A DNA stretch of 21,742 bases from Methanobacteriota archaeon (GCA_002725275.1 PBOE01000017.1:24952-46693); one strand, 5' to 3'. Numbered from the stretch's first letter, positions 7,976 to 15,273 are shown. Program-made: numbers and translations. The notes: generated by a model not told the origin, from the sequence alone.

Positions 7976-9214
7976 TTATTCACTGGTCGGAAGGATGTTG
8001 TTCGGGTCGATGAGAACCGAGAATTCGTCGAGGTACGGGCCCATGGAACTGATGAGATCCACGTTGGGGTGACCTTTGAGCACCATGCCGTCCATGTACA
8101 TCAACGAACGGATGATGGGAAACGCTTCCTCGCCGAAAGCACACCCCGCCAGCACGGCGGCTTTGACCGTCTTCATCATTTGCTCCGTCAGTGAAACCTC
8201 GCTGACGGACGTGCCAACGAACCCGTCGTAGAGTTCGTTCATCGAGTCGTAGTAGGTTTGCAGGGTGCTACCGGTCGGACGGACCGCCGCCATCGTCAGC
8301 ATGGCATCAAAGGCGTTTTTGAGTTCACCCTTGGCGAGGAAATAGAAGAAACCGAACAGGGCGTTACGAACGTGCTCAGGTGCGTTACAAATGGCACCGG
8401 TGTCGATGAAAAAGAAGTTACCTTGGTCGTCCATCATGGCGTTGCCCGGGTGCAAATCACCGTGGAAGGTGCCCAGCCCGAACATGAACGCTCCGTGGAT
8501 GCGAAAGAGTTCAAGCATGTCGGGCCAGGTCAAGGTGCCCGCTTCGAGGTGGTCTTCGAGGGTCGGGTGGGTGATTTCCTCCATGACCAGCACGCGCTCG
8601 TTGGAGAGGTTCTCCCACATGGTGGGGAATTTCAATTTCGGCATGGGAAAATGCTCCTCGATGTTGTTGGCTCTTGCGATGAGCTGACGGCGGCCATCGA
8701 TTTCGTTGAGAAGGTTCAGTTCTCGAACGGTGTAGTCTTCGATGTGGGCCAACAGGCCGAGGGGGTTCCCAACCTTCCGAAGCTTTGGACGGAAGAACAG
8801 GCCCATTCGAATCCAACGTTTCATTCGTTGGACGTCCTGCTTGAAGTTGTCTTCAAAATCGGATTTGATGACTTTTACCACCACCTTGGTTCCGTCCTTG
8901 AGGACGCCGCGGTGGATTTGGCCGATGCTGGCCGCTGCAAACGGCTTCATGTCGAGGTGCTCAAAATGGTCGAGAAACCCATCGGGGGCAAATCGGTTCA
9001 GCAGGCGTTGTGAGTCTTCCTCGGGAATGGTGGCGGCTCGGCTGTAGAGCTGCTGGAGTTCAATGCAGCGTTGGGGTTCGATCAAATCCGGTCGGAGCGC
9101 GAAGATTTGACCGAGTTTAACGGCCAGCAAACCCATCGATTGAATGGCGTCGATGTCGACCGGTTTCTTTCCCTTGATTTGTCGAAAGAACCGAATGAAC
9201 GTCGCGAGTTTCAT
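7976..9214 (-). CDS. ABC1/ADCK/UbiB-family atypical kinase
   Basis: About 412 aa. All family marks are visible: the KxGQ motif (KLGQ, residues 33-36) in LLAVKLGQIFALRPDLI, the Ala-rich nucleotide loop AAASIGQ (93-99), the lysine in VVVKVIK (K114), ExD in LLNEIDGRRQL, the catalytic HGDLHPGN (251-258) and the metal-binding DTG (271-273) in FFFIDTGAI. Family members bind or hydrolyse ATP and support synthesis of isoprenoid quinones in bacteria and mitochondria; plant relatives act in plastoglobule prenyl-lipid and carotenoid metabolism. Here it is last in an operon with ribA, peroxiredoxin and a regulator, next to carotenoid genes, suggesting a role with membrane isoprenoids. ATG 9214 is preferred because GGGTGAG precedes it by 4 nt; ATG 9244 would overlap the upstream gene. 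Confidence 0.88.
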   Translation of the reverse strand: MKLATFIRFFRQIKGKKPVDIDAIQSMGLLAVKLGQIFALRPDLIEPQRCIELQQLYSRAATIPEEDSQRLLNRFAPDGFLDHFEHLDMKPFAAASIGQIHRGVLKDGTKVVVKVIKSDFEDNFKQDVQRMKRWIRMGLFFRPKLRKVGNPLGLLAHIEDYTVRELNLLNEIDGRRQLIARANNIEEHFPMPKLKFPTMWENLSNERVLVMEEITHPTLEDHLEAGTLTWPDMLELFRIHGAFMFGLGTFHGDLHPGNAMMDDQGNFFFIDTGAICNAPEHVRNALFGFFYFLAKGELKNAFDAMLTMAAVRPTGSTLQTYYDSMNELYDGFVGTSVSEVSLTEQMMKTVKAAVLAGCAFGEEAFPIIRSLMYMDGMVLKGHPNVDLISSMGPYLDEFSVLIDPNNILPTSE

Positions 9215-9218
9215 GGGG

Positions 9219-9225
9219 CTCACCC
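9219..9225 (-). promoter_or_regulatory. Ribosome binding site setting the kinase start
   Basis: The minus strand reads GGGTGAG, 4 nt before ATG 9214, in the short gap after the regulator stop at 9228. It favours ATG 9214 over ATG 9244. Confidence 0.5.
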
Positions 9226-9227
9226 GC

Positions 9228-10628
9228 TTAATCGACCAGTTCAATCGTGTTCAATTCGTGCCGGTGAATGAGGTAGCGCCAGAGGTCGTCCTTGTCCCCG
9301 TTCCCTTCCACGCGCTGAATCACCACGTTGGCTTCTTTCGCAAATCGGGTTGAGAGGGCGCCTTCGATGATCCCGTCGTCCATCTCCCACATCGGGAGGG
9401 CGTCCGGGTCGTCAACCGGTGGGTGGTTGAGGCCGACAACGACGTGGAATTGCGGGTCGACGTCGTACTGCAGCAAGCCCAGTCCAGCGTGTTCCCACCA
9501 GTCCATCATCTCGTCGAGGAATTCGATATCGTTTTCTATAGAACGAAGGGAAAAGGCGATTTCTTGCCCGACACGGTTGCCGATTTGACGCAGCATACGA
9601 CTGATGTCAATGCCCAGCACCTTGAGGTTGGACAGTTTTCCTTCCGTGAGGCGGCTGCGGGCTTCGTTCACCTCGTGGCCAGCGGCGAAAAATGCCTCGG
9701 GGTCAAACGGCGTGTCCTCCTCTGGGAGCTGACCGTCAAAGCCGAGGGCGACGGAGACGTTCTTCAGGAAAGAACCTTCACCGATGGTCAATCGAAGCGG
9801 GTCGTTGATCTGGTTTTCCGTGAAACGAGCACGGGCGGTCGCCAGCGGAACGGCGCCTTCCCAAATGGCATCGATCAGGTGAAGATGCGCTTGAGAGAAC
9901 GGTCCGGACTCGATGATGAGGGCGGCGTCTTCTTTTCCTCGGCCAACCGGGTTGTCCTCGATGTTGAGGTACTGGATGACTTCGGCTTGGTCTTGGACAA
10001 AGCCCAGTGAATCCAATTCGTCCGAGTGTCGAACATCGATGCTCTTCTCCAACTGGTCAAAGAAGCGCAAGGTGCGGCCGTCCAAATGGGTGATGATTTG
10101 GACCACGACGCCCCGCACGGCTGCAGTGTTGACCGCTTCCAGTGCGTCGGGGCTTCGGCAAAGGTGGAGAATACCAAACTGACCCAAGAGTAAGATGAGC
10201 CGTTCCTCGGCGTCGTTGGCCATCTTTTGCAGGCGATTGTAAATGTGGCTGCGCTCCTTGAGCACGGCGAACCTTGGGTCGTCGATGTCACGGCGTTGCT
10301 TCTCGTACGAAGCGTCGGTTTCCGTGATGCCTTTGGACAGCTCTTCGAACCCCTCAACCAAGCGGTCAAGCTGTTGTTTTCGAGACTGAATGATGTGCTC
10401 CATGGCCTCGTTGATGCGGAGGCTGGAAAACAGCATCGGCCGGTCGGCCGTGGCGGTGACGATGCCCATCTCTTGGAGCCGTGAGAGGCTGTTGTAGGCG
10501 TCAAGACGGGTGGTGTTCAGTTCCTTGGCGAGCTCGGAAGCCTTCATTTTCGGTCGGGAACCGAGGATCATGATGGAACGAACTTCTCGCTCGTTCAGCC
10601 CGGCCTCCAGGAGTAACTCGTCCCACAT
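9228..10628 (-). CDS. TrmB-type HTH transcriptional regulator with V4R-like C-terminus
   Basis: A 466 aa protein. Residues ~10-72 form a TrmB winged helix: NEREVRSIMILG, then MKASELAKELNTTRLDAYNS and LSRLQEMGIVTATADRP. A coiled segment follows (~75-140), then a phospholipase-D-like TrmB sensor region (~145-275, ERLILLLGQFGILHL ... VQIITHLDG). The last ~110 residues (LGLLQYDVDPQFHVVVGL ... DDGIIEGALSTRFAKEANVV ... DDLWRYLIHR) have the pattern I associate with V4R (4-vinyl reductase-like) small-molecule domains, though without that family's cysteines. The start ATG shares ATGA with the peroxiredoxin stop, so translation is coupled. As the only DNA-binding protein in the island it is the obvious candidate regulator of it; this is inference. 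TrmB assignment is firm, V4R assignment tentative. Confidence 0.8.
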   Translation of the reverse strand: MWDELLLEAGLNEREVRSIMILGSRPKMKASELAKELNTTRLDAYNSLSRLQEMGIVTATADRPMLFSSLRINEAMEHIIQSRKQQLDRLVEGFEELSKGITETDASYEKQRRDIDDPRFAVLKERSHIYNRLQKMANDAEERLILLLGQFGILHLCRSPDALEAVNTAAVRGVVVQIITHLDGRTLRFFDQLEKSIDVRHSDELDSLGFVQDQAEVIQYLNIEDNPVGRGKEDAALIIESGPFSQAHLHLIDAIWEGAVPLATARARFTENQINDPLRLTIGEGSFLKNVSVALGFDGQLPEEDTPFDPEAFFAAGHEVNEARSRLTEGKLSNLKVLGIDISRMLRQIGNRVGQEIAFSLRSIENDIEFLDEMMDWWEHAGLGLLQYDVDPQFHVVVGLNHPPVDDPDALPMWEMDDGIIEGALSTRFAKEANVVIQRVEGNGDKDDLWRYLIHRHELNTIELVD

Positions 10629-11095
10629 CAGCCGTCACCTCGGACTTGTGAGATGTCGGCCAGGATTTTGGCCACGTGCCGTCGGGGCCGGAAGAGCCAG
10701 TCGTACACGTACTGAATGGTGTTGTCAGGCCCGATAAGGAAGGAGGATTTCGCAGGGAACTGACCGAGGTGAACGGGGACGTTGAACATCTTCCCGACCA
10801 CGCGTTCGGGGTCGGCCAGCAACGGGAACGGGAGGTCGCCGAGTGTGTTTTTGAAACCGGCCAGTTCTTCGGTGGTGCCCGGGCCGATGCCGACGATGGA
10901 GCAACCCACAGAAGCGAACAAGTCATGTTGCTCTTTGAATGTCAAACATCCGCGCTTGCAGGTTGGCGAGTTGTTTCTTGAATAGAAGAAAACGATGCGC
11001 CAGGTGCCGTCCAACGACGTGCTGTCAAAGACTTCGCCATGCTCGTTCTCAAGGGAGAATCGAGGAGCATCTTGTCCGACGATGTTGGTTCGCAT
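10628..11095 (-). CDS. Peroxiredoxin (BCP/AhpC-TSA family), unusual CxxxC active site
   Basis: About 155 aa with a thioredoxin-fold peroxiredoxin layout: GQDAPRFSLENEHGE at the start, then FFYSRNNSPTCKRGCLTF. The peroxidatic Cys is Cys46 (SPTC, in place of the usual TPxC), with a second Cys at position 50. The classic BCP/PrxQ pair is five positions apart (CxxxxC); here it is four (CxxxC). It should reduce H2O2 or lipid peroxides with an unknown thiol partner. SFLIGPDNTIQYVYD and the C-terminal YDWLFRPRRH segment follow. ATG 11095 has GAGGA 6 nt upstream; ATG 11101, two residues earlier, is the alternative. It lies in the ribA operon, 9 nt from the ribA stop with this start. The role fits removal of photosensitised peroxides. 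Confidence 0.85.
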   Translation of the reverse strand: MRTNIVGQDAPRFSLENEHGEVFDSTSLDGTWRIVFFYSRNNSPTCKRGCLTFKEQHDLFASVGCSIVGIGPGTTEELAGFKNTLGDLPFPLLADPERVVGKMFNVPVHLGQFPAKSSFLIGPDNTIQYVYDWLFRPRRHVAKILADISQVRGDG

Positions 11096-11104
11096 GGTCA
11101 TTCC

Positions 11105-11716
11105 TCAGTTTGGGAGGAGATGACCCATCCTCGCGCCTTTTGTTTTCATGTACGACCGATTCTGGGCGCACTGGCCCACGATGATCGGCACTCGATTGGT
11201 GACATCGATGCCGTGGTCGAGGAGTTGGTTCCGCTTGTCGGGGTTGTTGGTGACCAGCTCGACGGAGGTGATGCCCATCGAGTACAGCATCTCTGCGGCG
11301 AAATCGTACTTTCGGGCGTCAGCGGGGAGGCCCAGGGCAAGGTTGGCGTCGAGGGTATCAAGGCCGGTGTCCTGAAGCGCATAGGCTTGCATTTTAGCGT
11401 ACAGGCCGATGCCTCGCCCTTCCTGTCGCATGTAGGCGATGGCGCCTTGGCCACGTTCTTGAATCGCCTTCATCGAGGCGTGGAGTTGTGCGCCGCAATC
11501 ACACCGGAGGGAATGGAAGGCGTCGCCCGTGAGGCATTCGGAGTGGACCCGAACCAAGGGCGACCCGCTCGTGAGATCACCAACGTAAAGGACGGCGTGT
11601 TCCTTACCGTCGGCCGGGTCACGGAAGGCTCGAATGCGAAAATCTCCAAACTCAGTGGGGAGCAAAGCGTCCGCCTCGGGGGCGCTATTGATGCGACGAA
11701 TACCAGCGCCTTCCAT
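11105..11716 (-). CDS. ribA: GTP cyclohydrolase II (riboflavin biosynthesis)
   Basis: Opens GTP to 2,5-diamino-6-ribosylamino-pyrimidinone phosphate, formate and pyrophosphate, the first step of the bacterial/fungal riboflavin route. At 203 aa it is a stand-alone enzyme, with no fused DHBP synthase (RibB). Visible motifs are the zinc ligands C61, C72 and C74 (SECLTGDAFHSLRCDCG), RQEGRGIGL (97-105), DTLDANLALG (from 120) and LVTNNPDKRNQL (154-165). Many archaea use the unrelated GTP cyclohydrolase III, so this looks like a gene of bacterial descent. It is the first gene of the minus-strand operon and has a clear TATA box 30 nt before its ATG, implying a leaderless mRNA. FAD produced from this route would serve the photolyase and CrtI nearby. 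Confidence 0.93.
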   Translation of the reverse strand: MEGAGIRRINSAPEADALLPTEFGDFRIRAFRDPADGKEHAVLYVGDLTSGSPLVRVHSECLTGDAFHSLRCDCGAQLHASMKAIQERGQGAIAYMRQEGRGIGLYAKMQAYALQDTGLDTLDANLALGLPADARKYDFAAEMLYSMGITSVELVTNNPDKRNQLLDHGIDVTNRVPIIVGQCAQNRSYMKTKGARMGHLLPN

Positions 11717-11733
11717 GTTACAAAATCAACTGA

Positions 11734-11747
11734 GTTTGTATATAAAC
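11734..11747 (-). promoter_or_regulatory. ribA promoter TATA box within a near-palindrome
   Basis: The plus strand reads GTTTGTATATAAAC, a 14-base palindrome with one mismatched pair. On the minus strand it gives TTTATATA, whose first T is 30 nt before the ribA ATG at 11716: textbook spacing for a leaderless archaeal promoter. Confidence 0.75.
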
Positions 11748-11770
11748 ACTCGTCTTTTTCTTACAGGGAC

Positions 11771-11789
11771 TCAAACTGCGTTTGATATA
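11771..11789 (+). promoter_or_regulatory. Nudix-photolyase promoter: inverted repeat overlapping TATA
   Basis: TCAAAC-TGC-GTTTGA (11771-11785) is a perfect 6+3+6 inverted repeat running into TTTGATATA (11781-11789), the likely TATA box, 32 nt before ATG 11813. An operator overlapping TATA would repress by blocking TBP; that is inference. A similar phrase occurs at 11726-11744. Confidence 0.55.
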
Positions 11790-11812
11790 CTGGGCTGATG
11801 AAATCTCGGTTA

Positions 11813-12316
11813 ATGGTCAGCCTGCTTTGTGATTTGGGCGTGGCCGCAAGGGTGGTCCGGAACGGCCAAATTCTCCTTGTCCAAGAAGCATCAGGCCCCC
11901 ATCAAGGAAAGTGGGGCTTTCCGAAAGGACGGGTCGACCCGGGTGAAAGTCCCGAGGCCGCAGCGCTGCGAGAGCTCTTCGAGGAATCCGGTCATGAAGG
12001 GCGCGTCATGGGGCTCGCAGGGGTCCGAACGGCTCTTCGAAAAGGCCAACCCGCCGTGTTTCTTTGCTACGACGTGCACGTTGACACCGATGTTGAGCAT
12101 CACACCAACGAAGAAATTTCGAGCACAGCCTGGTTCACGCTGGGTCAGTGTGCGGCCCTGGACTGGGTTTCAGAAACGATGCATCAATTGGCCGTGGACG
12201 GGTTGACTCGACGAAGTTTGATGCGAAACCAAGCCGGTCTTACACCCCGAACCAACCCGTACGCCGTGTATCGAACAAGCAAAACAGAGAACGTTCAGCG
12301 AGGTGGCTCGTCGTGA
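11813..12316 (+). CDS. Nudix hydrolase
   Basis: A 167 aa protein with a complete Nudix box (GX5EX7REUXEEXGU) at residues 39-61: GRVDPGES, then PEAAALRELFEESGH, preceded by GKWGFPKG. These enzymes hydrolyse a nucleoside diphosphate linked to another moiety with Mg2+. Substrate is not predictable; oxidised nucleotide clean-up, dinucleoside polyphosphates or a pterin/flavin intermediate would all fit the neighbours. A basic tail (TRRSLMRNQAGLTPRTNPYA) follows. ATG 11798 is in frame five codons upstream, but the TATA-like box at 11781 would then be only 17 nt away, so 11813 is preferred. The stop overlaps the photolyase start (GTGA), so the two are translationally coupled. Confidence 0.87.
   Translation: MVSLLCDLGVAARVVRNGQILLVQEASGPHQGKWGFPKGRVDPGESPEAAALRELFEESGHEGRVMGLAGVRTALRKGQPAVFLCYDVHVDTDVEHHTNEEISSTAWFTLGQCAALDWVSETMHQLAVDGLTRRSLMRNQAGLTPRTNPYAVYRTSKTENVQRGGSS
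12300..12306 (+). promoter_or_regulatory. Ribosome binding site of the photolyase gene
   Basis: GAGGTGG lies 6 nt before GTG 12313, inside the 3' end of the Nudix gene. It supports that GTG as the start, although the frame is open back to 12148. Confidence 0.6.
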
Positions 12317-13857
12317 TTCCCAGCAGCCGTCTGAAGATTCACGGCGTTCCCAACGATGCCGGTGAAGTCGTCGTGTATTGGATGACGGCGGCGCGAAGAG
12401 CACAGTGGAACCACGCCCTTCAGCACGCTGTGGACCTCGCCAAGCAACACAACGTCCCGCTGGTCGTCATCGAATGTCTGGCCCTTCAACATCGCTGGGC
12501 GAACGATCGCATCTCCACCTTCGTTCTTCAGGGCATGGTGGACAACCGCGCCGCCTTCGATGGGACCACCGTGACCTACATCCCCTACGTCGAAACCAAG
12601 CGAAAACAAGCCTCTGGCCTTCTCAAGGGTTGGCTCGAGCACGCACGAGCTTGCGTCATTGACGATTACCCAACCTACTACCCCAAGCACGTGTTGAACG
12701 TGGCCCTCTCCGTCATCCCCTGCGAGATTCACGTCGTGGATTCCAACGGGTTCATGGCCATGCGGGCCCAAGGAAGGGATTTCTCGACCGCTTACTCCCT
12801 TCGCCGTCATCTCCACAAAACGATTCGAGAGCACATGCATGAGTTTCCACAGCGCCGTCCGCTCGAGGCCGCCACCGATCTTCCTCCGGCAGACCCCGCT
12901 TTGGTCAAAGCGATTTTTGCTCAAACCAACACCCCCATCACGCCCTACGAATTCCTCTGGCGGGTTTCAGAGGGGGGCGACATCGGAAGGGAAGCCCTCT
13001 CAACCCTCAGCATCGACCACGAGGTCCAGCCCGTGATGGGCAAGAAAGGCGGTTTTGTGGAAGGCCGTCGCCGCTGGAAAGAATTCTTTGCCGACCGCCT
13101 CCAGACCTACCACGAAAAGCGGAACGAGCCCCAGGAACGGGGGGCCAGCGGCCTCTCGCCTTGGTTGCATTACGGGCACGTGAGTGTTCACGGCATTCTT
13201 CACGACATCTTCACCCACCATCGATGGGACGTCAGCATGGTCAATGCGCCTAACGACGGGCGACGTCAAGGCTGGTGGGGCCTGCCCGAACCCGTTGAAG
13301 CCTTCCTCGACCAAATCATCACCTGGCGGGACATTGGCTTCATCCACTGCGCCATGGTCGAAAACCACACGGAATACGAATCCTTGCCCGAGTGGGCGAA
13401 AACCACGCTGGCGGAGCACGAGGCTGACGAGCGACCCTACATCTACACCCTCGAGGAACTTGAAAACGGTCAGACGCACGACCCGCTGTGGAACGCTGCA
13501 CAACAGCAACTCCGTCAGGAAGGCATCATTCACAACTACCTCCGCATGCTTTGGGGGAAGAAAATCCTCGAGTGGTCTCCCGACCCTCAGACGGCCATGG
13601 ATTACATGATCGCCCTCAACGACCGATGGGCGTTGGACGGTCGCGACCCCAACTCCTACACCGGGATCGGCTGGGTCATGGGGAAGTTCGACCGAGGGTG
13701 GACCGAGCGAGCCGTGTACGGCAAGGTTCGATGCATGACCAGTGCTTCGACCGCCAGGAAATTCAAAACCAAAGGCTACGTCGAAAAATACACGGCTCCC
13801 ACGGATTCCTCAAAGGTGCTTGGCTCGGGACCATCGTTTTATTCCGCTCATCAATGA
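12313..13857 (+). CDS. phr: Class II CPD photolyase (deoxyribodipyrimidine photo-lyase)
   Basis: Repairs UV-made cyclobutane pyrimidine dimers using light and reduced FAD. The 514 aa protein has the class II N-terminal antenna-domain pattern (EVVVYWMTAARRAQWNHAL) and the FAD-domain hallmarks: ASGLSPWLHYGHVS, the HDPLWNAAQQQL region, EGIIHNYLRMLWGKKILEW, and LNDRWALDGRDPNSYTGIGW followed by VMGKFDRGW and GKVRCMTSASTARKF. Length is somewhat above the usual ~450-480 aa, with a short N-terminal extension and a C-terminal tail rich in Ser, Thr and Lys. Start GTG 12313 shares GTGA with the Nudix stop and has a strong ribosome site. The SRPBCC-SDR gene follows after 9 nt. Class II enzymes occur in some methanogens, bacteria and eukaryotes. 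FAD supply is likely tied to ribA across the divergent promoter. Confidence 0.94.
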   Translation: MIPSSRLKIHGVPNDAGEVVVYWMTAARRAQWNHALQHAVDLAKQHNVPLVVIECLALQHRWANDRISTFVLQGMVDNRAAFDGTTVTYIPYVETKRKQASGLLKGWLEHARACVIDDYPTYYPKHVLNVALSVIPCEIHVVDSNGFMAMRAQGRDFSTAYSLRRHLHKTIREHMHEFPQRRPLEAATDLPPADPALVKAIFAQTNTPITPYEFLWRVSEGGDIGREALSTLSIDHEVQPVMGKKGGFVEGRRRWKEFFADRLQTYHEKRNEPQERGASGLSPWLHYGHVSVHGILHDIFTHHRWDVSMVNAPNDGRRQGWWGLPEPVEAFLDQIITWRDIGFIHCAMVENHTEYESLPEWAKTTLAEHEADERPYIYTLEELENGQTHDPLWNAAQQQLRQEGIIHNYLRMLWGKKILEWSPDPQTAMDYMIALNDRWALDGRDPNSYTGIGWVMGKFDRGWTERAVYGKVRCMTSASTARKFKTKGYVEKYTAPTDSSKVLGSGPSFYSAHQ

Positions 13858-13866
13858 GGCCGTTCC

Positions 13867-15264
13867 ATGCCAACGTACACGCACGTCGCAACCTATGACG
13901 CACCCGTTGAAGACGTCTGGGCCTGGTACGACAGCCCCGGTGCCTTTCGACGCATCATGCCGGAATGGGAGGGCATCAAACCGCTGGAGGCGGGCCGCTT
14001 GGTCAACGATGCCACCACCCGATTTCGTGTTTCCCTCGGGCCGCTTCGCCCGATGTGGGTGGCTCGCCACTATGACGTCGTGGCTGGAGAAGTCTTCAAT
14101 GACGTGATGGAAAAAGGTCCCTTCGGTGCTTGGGATCACGAACATCGCTTTGTTCCAACGGGCGACAACACCAGCGAAATTCGCGACACCATCCAGTGGA
14201 AACTGCCGTTCCATCCGCTGACGTTCTGGACGGCTCCCTTCACCGTCAAGGGCCGAATGAACCAAATGTTTGCCTACCGAACCCATCGGGTCCAGGAGGA
14301 CCTCCGACGGATTGCACAGTATGCCGACCTTCCCAAACAGCGGGTGCTCGTGAGCGGTTCAACCGGACTGATCGGCCTTCAACTCTGCGCGTTCCTGCAA
14401 GCTGCCGGGCACGAAGTCGTTCGATTGACTCGTCCCTCGACCGTTCTTCCTCCCGATGTCACCGACCAACCTTGTGTGGTATGGGACGACCAAACCGGCG
14501 AAGTCCTCGAGGGGAGTTTGGAAGGCTTTGACACGGTGATTCACCTCGCCGGTGCCGGCATCGGCGACAAGCGCTGGAACGCCGAGCGAAAGGCGCTCAT
14601 CCGCTCGAGCCGAACCGTGCCGACCGAGAACCTGGTTCGGCTTTTCTCAACCCTCGAAACGCCACCGAAAACCTTCCTCTCCGGTTCCGCTGTGGGCTAC
14701 TACGGCAACCGAGGTGACGAGCAGTTGACCGAATCATCGCCCGCCGGCGACGGGTTCTTGTCGCAACTGGCCCAAGATTGGGAAGCGGCCGCTGCGCCGG
14801 CTCAAGACCTTGGCATCCGCACCGTTTGGATGCGCACCGGCATCATCACCACGCCCATGGGCGGGGCCCTCCAACCCATGCTCCTCCCGACCCTGCTCGG
14901 TGCAGGCGGGCCGCTGGGCGGCGGCCGTCAGTATCAATCGTGGATTTCGCTCCACGACCACATCTACGCCACCTACCACCTGATGATGACCGAATCATGC
15001 GAAGGGGCCTACAACCTCACGGCGCCCGAGCCGGTCATGCAGAAGCACTATGCGAAAACGCTTGGAAAGGTCCTGCTCCGACCGTGGTTTGCTCCCGCAC
15101 CCGGTTTTGTCCTCAGGATCATGTTTGGAGAACTGGCGCAAGCGCTCATTTTGGACGGCCAACGCGTGCTCCCCCAGCGCTTGCTGGACAGCGGCTTCGT
15201 CTTTTCTCACGAAGGTCTTGAGTCGTGCCTGCGTGAATGCCTCGGGAAGCAAAAATCGGCTTGA
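13867..15264 (+). CDS. SRPBCC domain fused to NAD(P)-dependent SDR epimerase (TIGR01777/YfcH type)
   Basis: A 465 aa fusion. Residues 1-~150 form an SRPBCC/START-like ligand-binding fold (TYTHVATYDAPVEDVWAWYDSPGAF ... PMWVARHYDVV ... FGAWDHEHRF ... FTVKGRMNQMFAYR). From residue 159 an extended SDR begins with RVLVSGSTGLIGLQLCAFL (GxxGxxG), then VIHLAGAGIGDKRW and the active-site region FLSGSAVGYYGNRGDEQLTE (Tyr278-Tyr279), all typical of the TIGR01777 family, formerly mis-called cell-division inhibitor SulA. The substrate is unknown; the SRPBCC part suggests a hydrophobic one. In bacteria, members often sit beside photolyase genes in light-induced clusters, as here. Third gene of the Nudix-photolyase transcript, followed by a GC hairpin. 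Confidence 0.88.
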   Translation: MPTYTHVATYDAPVEDVWAWYDSPGAFRRIMPEWEGIKPLEAGRLVNDATTRFRVSLGPLRPMWVARHYDVVAGEVFNDVMEKGPFGAWDHEHRFVPTGDNTSEIRDTIQWKLPFHPLTFWTAPFTVKGRMNQMFAYRTHRVQEDLRRIAQYADLPKQRVLVSGSTGLIGLQLCAFLQAAGHEVVRLTRPSTVLPPDVTDQPCVVWDDQTGEVLEGSLEGFDTVIHLAGAGIGDKRWNAERKALIRSSRTVPTENLVRLFSTLETPPKTFLSGSAVGYYGNRGDEQLTESSPAGDGFLSQLAQDWEAAAAPAQDLGIRTVWMRTGIITTPMGGALQPMLLPTLLGAGGPLGGGRQYQSWISLHDHIYATYHLMMTESCEGAYNLTAPEPVMQKHYAKTLGKVLLRPWFAPAPGFVLRIMFGELAQALILDGQRVLPQRLLDSGFVFSHEGLESCLRECLGKQKSA

Positions 15265-15273
15265 TGCGACCTT

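Noticed and set aside
12148..12312. N-terminal extension of the photolyase into the Nudix gene
   Set aside because: The 55 extra codons overlap the Nudix tail in another frame and do not match photolyases; GTG 12313 has a good ribosome site and overlaps the Nudix stop.
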